Assembly: GCA_035528235.1 (NCBI GenBank)
Contig: DATKZB010000173.1
Span: 1-19,990, forward strand
DNA from: DATKZB01 sp035528235
GTDB lineage: Bacteria > Planctomycetota > Phycisphaerae > FEN-1346
Reading direction: 5' to 3'
DNA length: 19,990 nucleotides
The notes beneath the pieces were generated by a model. That model had not been told where the DNA came from and did no database searches. It was given only the letters and a program-made list of their open reading frames with translations. The position numbers and the translations under genes are program-made. Shown here piece after piece: positions 12,583 through 18,781 of this stretch. Each line of letters starts with the position of its first letter. Position 1 is the first letter of the stretch.

Positions 12583-15396
12583 GTGTTCACGGCCATGCGA
12601 TTCGGTTCCGGAATCCAGGTGTTGATTGTCATCGCGGCAGCGGTCTCGACGGCCGCCGGCGCTGCGGCTCCTGCCGCGGCCCCGGCCCCGACCGACCCGT
12701 TCTACCAGGGCCTGGAGCAGCGCGGCCTGCGGACCCTCATGGAGGCCTATCTGAGGCAGCAGGGCGACGCCACCTCGACGCCGGGGACGGAGACGACGCC
12801 GGCCCCGACCGGCAACAAACTGGCCCTGGCCCGCATGGCCGTCCAGAATGCCACCGGGGCCAAGAACATGGCCGCCCGCGACACCGCCTTCCAGAATGCC
12901 CGCAAACTCTACGAGGGCGCCATCGCCGATGCCTCGAAGGCCCTGGCGGCCATCCCGGCCGACCGGATTGAGCCCATCAATAAGGCCCGCCTGGAACTGA
13001 TGAACCTCCGCCTCGAGATGGCCAACATGATTTTCCAGAACTGGATCAAGACCGACCTCGACCTGCTGGAGGTGACCGACCGTCGCGGCGGCGACCGCGC
13101 CCGCACCAAGGACCTCCTCAAGGTCGCCACCGACCTCTATACCTCCGTCACCCAAGACACGCAGGTCTGGCTGTCGGCGCTCGACCAGTTGCCCCAGGAG
13201 GAGCGGCGCAAGTACGTCAACTCCGGGCAGGTCCGCAAGGTCCAGGGCGTCCAGCGGGAGGCCGAGTACTCGAACGCCTGGATCCTCTATTACTACGGCT
13301 GGGTCTTGCCCGAGGACTACAAGCCCCCCGCCAAGGGCCGCACGCGCAACGAGATCCTCCAGGCCGCCATCACCGCCTTCCAGCCCTACACCGACATGCC
13401 GGAGCGGGTCTCGGCCAAGTGGTACGCCTACATGGTGGTCGGCATGGCCTACCGCGAACTCGGCAAGTACGAGGAGGCCCTCCAGTCGCTGGCGATGTCG
13501 AATCCCCCGCCGACCGACGCCAACGCCTCCGAGGCCGCCCAAAAACGCGAGGCCTGGAAAGACTCCGTCCGCATCCGCGTCGCCTGCGAGCGCGCCATCA
13601 CGTACCTCAAGAAGGGCGACTTCGGCAAGTGCCGCGAGACTCTCAAGCAGGCCAAGGAGACCTTCAAGGAGAAACTCGACACCGACCTGTACGGCCTGGC
13701 CATGCCCATCGTCGAGGCCGAGAGTTACATCGTCGAAGGCCAGAAGGGCAATCAGCAGGGCCTGAAAGACCAGGGCGTGGCGATCCTCAAAGAGGTCCAC
13801 AAACGCGACAACCCCTGGCCCATGATCGTTCAGTGGGTCATGGAGGAGCTGGTCGGCGAGCAGCCGGCCACGGACCTCGCCCCGTTCCAGCTCTGGATCA
13901 AGGCCAACGACGCCCTGGCCGAGGCCCAGGAGAAGGAAAACCCTGAGAAGATGAAGGAGGCCGAGGGCCTCTTCAAGGCCTACGCCGAGAAGGTCGGCGC
14001 CAAGGACCCCAAGTACCCCGCCGCCCTTTACAGCCGGGCCGCCTGCCTGCTCCAGGTAGGCCGGAAGACCGAGGCCGCCAAGTTGTTCCGCCAGGTGGCC
14101 GACGAGGCGCCCACGTACAAGTACGCCGATGCGGCCGCGCGATACGCCATCGGCGTCCACGGAGAGGTCTACGAGAACGAGCAGACCGAGGAGAACCGGG
14201 CCGTCTACGAGGAAGACCTCCGGTGGTTCATCGCCAAGTGGATCGCGAGCGACCCCGACCAGCAGTACTATTACGCGCTGGTCCTGTACCGGGGCAAGAA
14301 GTATGTCGATGCCGCCGACGCCTTCTCACGCGTGGCCGAGAAGGCCGAGCACTACGCCGACTCCCGGTACTGGGTGCCCCTGTGCCGCCTCGATCAGTTC
14401 CGCGAGAAGATTCTGCCCACGCGCGACAAGCAACTCATCATCACCGGTGCCCGCAACGTCGCCAAGGGCCTGCTGGCCTATGCCGACTACGCCTTCAGCG
14501 TCCAGGGCAAGGACATGCCGGAGGACAAGCAGAAGCAGTTGCTCGACTGGGCCGAGGCCGCCTACATCAACGCCGCCGACGTGTACCTGTACGCCGAGGT
14601 GGCGCTGCCCGCCGACGCGCTGCCCATCCTGAAGGAGATGGAACAAAAGTTCAAACTGTCGGACGAAGCACGCGGGCGCGTCCTCAAGCTGCTCATCGAC
14701 GCTTACCAGAAACTCGGTCAACTTGACGAGGCCCGAAAGGTCCTCGACTCGTTCCTCACGATCGCCAAGCCCGCCGACGTCGGGCCGGTCCTCAGGGGCC
14801 TCTTCCGCGCCATGACCGACGACGTCCGCGACCTCATCAAACGCCAGCAGACCCAGGTGGCCGCCGTCAAGGTCGAGCAGGCCAAGGCCCTCGGCGACCG
14901 GTACCTGGAGTGGCTGGCCAAGAGCGACGTGCCCGATAAGAACCTCCAGATCGAAAACTCCCGCTACGACCTCGCCGAACTCTACCTGGCCGTCGGCAAC
15001 TACGGCGGCGCCCTGACCATCTACCAGGAGATCGGCGGCATGAAGCCCTGGGAGGTCGGGAAGGACGAACTCCTCAAGGAAGATTGCATTTACGGCATGG
15101 CCCGTGCCTTCGAGGGCTTGGGCGAGGCCGCTGCCGACGCCGCCGAGGCCGACCAGCGATTCGAGACCGCCCTGGATGCCTGGCGCGTCCTCAGCAAGGC
15201 CGAGGGCGCCGACCGCCAGGACACCTGGGAGCGGACGTACCACCTCTTCTACTGCAAGTACCGCCTCGGGCAGAACAAGGAAGTCCATGACAGCCTGAGG
15301 GCCCTCGAAATTATGAAGGGCACGCTCGGCGGCAAGGACCCCGTCCTCCAGAAGAAGTTCCGCGACCTCAAGGCCGCCGTCGCCGGCGCCCAGTAA
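12583..15396 (+). CDS. Large exported tetratricopeptide-repeat protein
   Basis: A 937-residue protein that begins with a signal peptide (hydrophobic core IQVLIVIAAAVSTAAG, followed by an Ala/Pro-rich stretch), so it should be periplasmic. The body is alpha-helical with TPR units that can be read directly, for example at about 283-306 (YRELGKYEEALQSL), 482-505 (LLQVGRKTEAAKLF), 562-585 (YRGKKYVDAADAF), 703-725 (YQKLGQLDEARKVL) and 794-818 (YLAVGNYGGALTIY). The GTG at 12583 is chosen because AGGGG lies 5 nt before it; the ATG at 12595 would be too far from that site. It closes the ExbBD operon, 82 nt after the second exbD. Likely a periplasmic scaffold that binds the VWA or ExbD domains; partners are inferred. 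Confidence 0.85.
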   Translation: MFTAMRFGSGIQVLIVIAAAVSTAAGAAAPAAAPAPTDPFYQGLEQRGLRTLMEAYLRQQGDATSTPGTETTPAPTGNKLALARMAVQNATGAKNMAARDTAFQNARKLYEGAIADASKALAAIPADRIEPINKARLELMNLRLEMANMIFQNWIKTDLDLLEVTDRRGGDRARTKDLLKVATDLYTSVTQDTQVWLSALDQLPQEERRKYVNSGQVRKVQGVQREAEYSNAWILYYYGWVLPEDYKPPAKGRTRNEILQAAITAFQPYTDMPERVSAKWYAYMVVGMAYRELGKYEEALQSLAMSNPPPTDANASEAAQKREAWKDSVRIRVACERAITYLKKGDFGKCRETLKQAKETFKEKLDTDLYGLAMPIVEAESYIVEGQKGNQQGLKDQGVAILKEVHKRDNPWPMIVQWVMEELVGEQPATDLAPFQLWIKANDALAEAQEKENPEKMKEAEGLFKAYAEKVGAKDPKYPAALYSRAACLLQVGRKTEAAKLFRQVADEAPTYKYADAAARYAIGVHGEVYENEQTEENRAVYEEDLRWFIAKWIASDPDQQYYYALVLYRGKKYVDAADAFSRVAEKAEHYADSRYWVPLCRLDQFREKILPTRDKQLIITGARNVAKGLLAYADYAFSVQGKDMPEDKQKQLLDWAEAAYINAADVYLYAEVALPADALPILKEMEQKFKLSDEARGRVLKLLIDAYQKLGQLDEARKVLDSFLTIAKPADVGPVLRGLFRAMTDDVRDLIKRQQTQVAAVKVEQAKALGDRYLEWLAKSDVPDKNLQIENSRYDLAELYLAVGNYGGALTIYQEIGGMKPWEVGKDELLKEDCIYGMARAFEGLGEAAADAAEADQRFETALDAWRVLSKAEGADRQDTWERTYHLFYCKYRLGQNKEVHDSLRALEIMKGTLGGKDPVLQKKFRDLKAAVAGAQ

Positions 15397-15429
15397 CGCT
15401 TGGGCAACGCCCCCCGGCCGCATCTGCCC

Positions 15430-15446
15430 CGCCGTTTCCTTCGGCG
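15430..15446 (+). terminator. Weak candidate terminator at the end of the TPR operon
   Basis: CGCCG and CGGCG flank a 7-nt TTTCCTT loop, followed by T-rich sequence (TTGGTCATTCCTTG). A longer pairing of 15405-15411 with 15443-15449 (CAACGCC/GGCGTTG) is also possible. The stem is short and the T-rich part belongs to a heptad repeat, so support is low. Confidence 0.25.
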
Positions 15447-15481
15447 TTGGTCATTCCTTGTTCATCATTCGCCGTTTCTTG
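15447..15481. repeat. AT-rich heptad repeat array (copy 4)
   Basis: Five 7-mers in register, each beginning TT: TTGGTCA, TTCCTTG, TTCATCA, TTCGCCG, TTTCTTG. The word TCATTC recurs exactly 14 nt apart (15451 and 15465). It matches, in opposite orientation, the GAATGAC-like words of the array at 208-251. Confidence 0.55.
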
Positions 15482-15505
15482 CCAGCCGCCTGGCCGCGGG
15501 CGCAT

Positions 15506-15511
15506 TATAAT
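15506..15511 (+). promoter_or_regulatory. Perfect -10 box immediately before miaB
   Basis: A consensus TATAAT ends 9 nt before the miaB ATG at 15521. No good -35 was found at 16-18 nt; TTGCCA at 15479-15484 is 21 nt away. Transcription from it would begin at about 15518, at or just before the ATG, so the mRNA would be leaderless. Confidence 0.55.
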
Positions 15512-15520
15512 GGTCCGCCC

Positions 15521-16975
15521 ATGGAGCCCATCCGCGCTCACATCACGACGTACGGCTGCCAGATGAACCAACTCGACGCCGAGGTGGTGGCCGAGCGGCT
15601 TCGCGCCTGCGGCGCCCGCGTGGTCGACGACCCGGCCGACGGCAACGTGCTGCTCTTCCTGACCTGCTCGGTCCGGGCCCACGCCGAGCAGCGTGTCTTC
15701 TCGAACATCGGCGCTTTGAAGGCCCGCAAACGGGCCGAGCCGGGCCTGGTGATCGGTCTGCTCGGGTGCATGGCCCAGCAGCACGGCGAGGCGATTCGCC
15801 GCCGGGCCCCGCTGGTGGACCTGGTGTGCGCCCCCGCGCGGCTGGCGGAACTGCCGGACCTCATCGTCCGGGCCCGTGCCGCGAGGGGCGGCCCGGCCGT
15901 GGCCCTCGACCCGCCCCGGGCCGACGGCGGTCGCGAGGCCTTCCAGACCCTCGACGCCGTCCTCGACGCTTCCGAGACGGCCCGTCCGCTGGGCGGCCCG
16001 TCGCCCGGCCACGCCTACGTCACCGTGATGCGCGGGTGCGACAACTTCTGCGCCTACTGCGTCGTGCCGAACGTCCGCGGGCCGGAGCGCAGCCGCGCGC
16101 CGGCGGCGGTCCTCGAAGAGGTCCGGCGGCTCGTGGGGCAGGGCGCGCGGCAGATTACGCTGCTGGGGCAGGCCGTGAACCAGTACGCGGCCGAGGAGGG
16201 CGGCCGCCGGTGGGACCTTGCCGCCCTGATCGAGAGGGTCGCCGAGACGCCGGGCCTGGCGCGCCTCCACTTCATCACCAACCACCCCCGCGCGATGACC
16301 GCGCGGCTGGCGGGCGTCTTTCGCGACGTGCCCGGGGTCTGCCCGTACCTGCACATGCCCGCCCAGTCGGGCTCCGACGCCGTGCTCGAGCGGATGAACC
16401 GCGGCTACACGGCCGCCGAGTACGCCCAGCGTGTGGCGATGGTCCGCGACGCCCAGCCCGAGGTGGCCGTGGCGTCGGACTTCATCGTGGGGTTCCCCGG
16501 CGAGACTCAGGGCCACTTCGAGGCCACGCTGGACCTGGTGCGGCGAATGCGTTTCTCGGGCGGCTTTGTGTTCAAGTACTCGCCCCGGCCGGGGACCCCG
16601 GCCGCCCGGGACCATGCCGACGACGTTCCCGCCGCCGAGAAGCGCCGGCGCAACCAGGCCCTCCTGGACTGCCTCCAGCAGGTCGCCGGCCGGGAGAACC
16701 AGCGCCTGATCGGCCGCCGCGCGAGCGTCTTCGTCGAAGGACCGAGCCCTCGTCCGGGCCTCGACAGGCGGGGCGCCGACGCCGCAGCCGAGCCGCCGGT
16801 GCCGTCCGGGCCCGGCTGGTGCCAGTGGCGCGGTCGGACACCCGGCAACCGCATCGTGGTCTTCGACGGTCCCGCCGGCTTGGCGGGCAGGGAGGTGGAG
16901 GTCGACATCCGCCGGGCCACGCCCCTGACGCTCTTCGGCGTCCTGGCCGGCGAGGGTCCTGCCGCGCCCCGCTGA
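15521..16975 (+). CDS. miaB: tRNA-2-methylthio-N6-dimethylallyladenosine synthase (radical SAM methylthiotransferase)
   Basis: A 484-residue methylthiotransferase that adds a 2-methylthio group to isopentenyl-A37 of tRNAs. The N-terminal domain has the three cluster cysteines Cys13 (TYGCQMN), Cys49 (LTCSVR) and Cys83 (LGCMAQ). The radical-SAM motif CDNFCAYC has Cys173, Cys177 and Cys180. DFIVGFPGE and FKYSPRPGTPA are typical of MiaB, and a TRAM domain forms the C-terminus. The usual Asn before the second cysteine (NTC) is Leu-Thr-Cys here, and GQAVNQY replaces the common GQNVNSY. The ATG at 15521 is chosen because MEPIRAHITTYGCQMN begins like other MiaB proteins; no Shine-Dalgarno precedes it. 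MtaB or RimO are less likely by motif. Confidence 0.88.
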   Translation: MEPIRAHITTYGCQMNQLDAEVVAERLRACGARVVDDPADGNVLLFLTCSVRAHAEQRVFSNIGALKARKRAEPGLVIGLLGCMAQQHGEAIRRRAPLVDLVCAPARLAELPDLIVRARAARGGPAVALDPPRADGGREAFQTLDAVLDASETARPLGGPSPGHAYVTVMRGCDNFCAYCVVPNVRGPERSRAPAAVLEEVRRLVGQGARQITLLGQAVNQYAAEEGGRRWDLAALIERVAETPGLARLHFITNHPRAMTARLAGVFRDVPGVCPYLHMPAQSGSDAVLERMNRGYTAAEYAQRVAMVRDAQPEVAVASDFIVGFPGETQGHFEATLDLVRRMRFSGGFVFKYSPRPGTPAARDHADDVPAAEKRRRNQALLDCLQQVAGRENQRLIGRRASVFVEGPSPRPGLDRRGADAAAEPPVPSGPGWCQWRGRTPGNRIVVFDGPAGLAGREVEVDIRRATPLTLFGVLAGEGPAAPR

Positions 16976-17082
16976 GAGCGCCAGCGGTGGGCCGGGGCAG
17001 GAATCACTCAATAGTCATCCCCTTCCTGAACGATAAAACCAAGTGAGAGCGGTGGCGACGAGCGGGGGCTGTGAGTCTGCCG

Positions 17083-17105
17083 CGGCGGTGCGCCGTGCGT
17101 TTTTT
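17083..17105 (+). terminator. Weak candidate terminator after miaB
   Basis: CGGCG-GTG-CGCCG (17083-17095) is followed within a few bases by a run of six T (17100-17105), unusual in this GC-rich DNA. The stem is only 5 bp. The next promoter starts directly after it. Confidence 0.35.
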
Positions 17106-17106
17106 G

Positions 17107-17136
17107 TTGACGTATCGGTGCCGGTGCCACTAGGTT
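17107..17136 (+). promoter_or_regulatory. Candidate promoter of the outer-membrane barrel gene
   Basis: TTGACG (17107-17112) and TAGGTT (17131-17136) are separated by 18 nt. Initiation near 17143 would leave a leader of about 36 nt that contains GGGGGA. The -10 resembles the TAGGAT used by the ExbBD operon. Confidence 0.5.
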
Positions 17137-17178
17137 GCACGCCGTCAGGATCGGCTAGGGTCCGTCGGGGGACACTCC

Positions 17179-18585
17179 ATGAGACTATTGACTGGCCTGT
17201 TCCTTGCGGGAACGGTCCTGGGATTCATGGCCTTGCCGGCGTCGGCGCAGCCTCGCCCCGAGGAGGTGTTCCAGCGGTCTCTCTTCCTGGAGAAGGCTAT
17301 CCGGGACCGTCTCGAAGGGGCCGTGCCGACCGACCAGAAGACCCTCATCGAGTGGGGCGGGGCCTACATCCCGACGTACACGTTCTACGACGATGTCGAC
17401 GGCGGCCACGCCCATCTGACTCGCCAGGACCTGCGCCTGTGGACGCAGGTCTACGTCGACCAGGTCCACCGCGTCTTCGCCCGCATGCGGATGAACTACG
17501 TCGATTTTGCCGCGGGCGATGCCCAGGGGTTCCGCCAGCACGACCTCGGCGGCCCCAGCCTCGACGTGGGCTACTACGAACTCGACGTGTCGGCCGCCGC
17601 CGAGAAGTACGGGGGCCGGAAGTGGCCGGTCCGCCTGACGGCCCGGGGCGGCCGGCAGTACATCGAGGTCGGCCGCGGCATCGCCCTGGGTAAGATCCTC
17701 GATGCCGGCCTGTTCGAGATCGAGGCCAGGAACTTCTCGTTCTCTGGTTTCGCCGGCCAGTCCATCGAGAGCGAAGACAACATCGACCGCAGCACCCCGG
17801 GGTTCACCCGCAGTCGGCGGACCTTCTACGGCGGCGAGTTCCGATACACCGGCATCGACCGCCACGAGCCGTACACGTTCCTCGTCATCCAGCGCGACGG
17901 GTCCGAAGAGAAGCCCGCCACGCCGTTCCAGGACTACCGTTACCACTCGCAGTACTACGGCGTGGGCAGTCGCGGCAGCCTGGCACCGAACTGCCGGTAC
18001 GAACTCGAAAGCCTCTGGGAGTTCGGCCGCAGCGTCGCCAACGGCCAGCAGGACGACGACGAAGCCATCCGCGGTTACGCCTTCAACGCCGAGGTCAATT
18101 ACTACTGCGACCACCCCCTCAGGCCCGTCCTGACCGGCGAATACGGCTACGCCTCCGGCGACGGCGACCGCCAGCGCGCGACGACCGCCTTTCTGGGCAA
18201 CACGGCGGGCACCGCCGACCAGGCGTTCCAGGGGTTCGGGTACGTCAACAGCGGTCTGGCGTTGGGGGCGCGGTTCACGAACCTGCAATTCCTGCGGATG
18301 GGCGGCCGGTTTACGCCCTACGAGAAGAAGACCGCGGCCGGCCGCATCGACGTCGGGGCCGACTACTACTTCCTGTTCAAGGCGGACAAGGACGGACCGA
18401 TCAGCGACTTCCGGGCCGCCGACACCTCGGCCGACGTCGGGCAGGAGATCGACGTCTTCGTCGAGTGGCGGATCCTCAGCGACCTCTCCTGGACCTTCCG
18501 GTACGGCCGGTTCTACCCTGGCCAAGCCTATCTCGATCGCAAGCCGCGCGACTTCCTGTTCACGGGTTTCAGCATCAGTTTCTGA
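17179..18585 (+). CDS. Outer-membrane beta-barrel protein, alginate-export (AlgE-like) type
   Basis: A 468-residue protein with a Sec signal (cleavage probably after ASA near residue 23), then a short helical segment and many amphipathic strands rich in Tyr, Phe, Arg and Gly. It ends in FTGFSISF, the terminal Phe expected of proteins inserted by the Bam complex. EYGYASGDGD near residue 320 and the following loop resemble the alginate-export porin family, but this is a weak family call and the solute is unknown. GGGGGA lies 6 nt before the ATG. It appears to be a single-gene unit upstream of the adaptor gene; a short GC hairpin follows. Confidence 0.7.
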   Translation: MRLLTGLFLAGTVLGFMALPASAQPRPEEVFQRSLFLEKAIRDRLEGAVPTDQKTLIEWGGAYIPTYTFYDDVDGGHAHLTRQDLRLWTQVYVDQVHRVFARMRMNYVDFAAGDAQGFRQHDLGGPSLDVGYYELDVSAAAEKYGGRKWPVRLTARGGRQYIEVGRGIALGKILDAGLFEIEARNFSFSGFAGQSIESEDNIDRSTPGFTRSRRTFYGGEFRYTGIDRHEPYTFLVIQRDGSEEKPATPFQDYRYHSQYYGVGSRGSLAPNCRYELESLWEFGRSVANGQQDDDEAIRGYAFNAEVNYYCDHPLRPVLTGEYGYASGDGDRQRATTAFLGNTAGTADQAFQGFGYVNSGLALGARFTNLQFLRMGGRFTPYEKKTAAGRIDVGADYYFLFKADKDGPISDFRAADTSADVGQEIDVFVEWRILSDLSWTFRYGRFYPGQAYLDRKPRDFLFTGFSISF

Positions 18586-18610
18586 GCGGCCTGACACGTT
18601 TCGTGCCACC

Positions 18611-18626
18611 GGGCGCGGTCGCGCCC
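18611..18626 (+). terminator. Possible hairpin after the barrel gene
   Basis: GGGCGC-GGTC-GCGCCC forms a 6-bp stem 25 nt after the barrel gene's stop codon. There is no U-run, so it may only be a weak or Rho-assisted end. Confidence 0.3.
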
Positions 18627-18666
18627 CGTCCGTGCGCCCATCGTCGCTCCGGAGGCCCTGAGGCGG

Positions 18667-18695
18667 TTGACGCGGCCGGCGGCGGTCCGTATGAT
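18667..18695 (+). promoter_or_regulatory. Promoter of the periplasmic adaptor gene
   Basis: TTGACG (18667-18672), a 17-nt spacer and TATGAT (18690-18695) form the second strongest promoter of the window. Initiation is expected near 18702, giving a leader of about 80 nt that begins with a dyad sequence. Confidence 0.7.
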
Positions 18696-18708
18696 AACGG
18701 GCCGGATG

Positions 18709-18724
18709 GTTAACGTCTGTTAAC
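18709..18724. promoter_or_regulatory. Candidate operator: GTTAAC dyad
   Basis: GTTAAC-GTCT-GTTAAC places two identical 6-bp palindromes 10 bp apart, one helical turn, about 7-22 nt after the predicted transcription start. Such a position fits repression by a dimeric or tetrameric regulator, as is common for efflux operons. No regulator gene is in the window. Confidence 0.45.
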
Positions 18725-18781
18725 AGTCGGCGCGGGGAAATGAACGGGGCACGTCCCCTGTACCGGGAGAGCCTGGAAACG

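Noticed and set aside
12571..14160. Long antisense open frame over the large TPR gene
   Set aside because: Low-complexity Gly/Val/Leu/Asp composition, no motif and no ribosome-binding site; the plus-strand TPR protein explains the region.
15368..17011. Open frame of more than 500 codons antisense to miaB
   Set aside because: The plus strand encodes a complete MiaB with all six cluster cysteines; the antisense frame is a codon-bias shadow.
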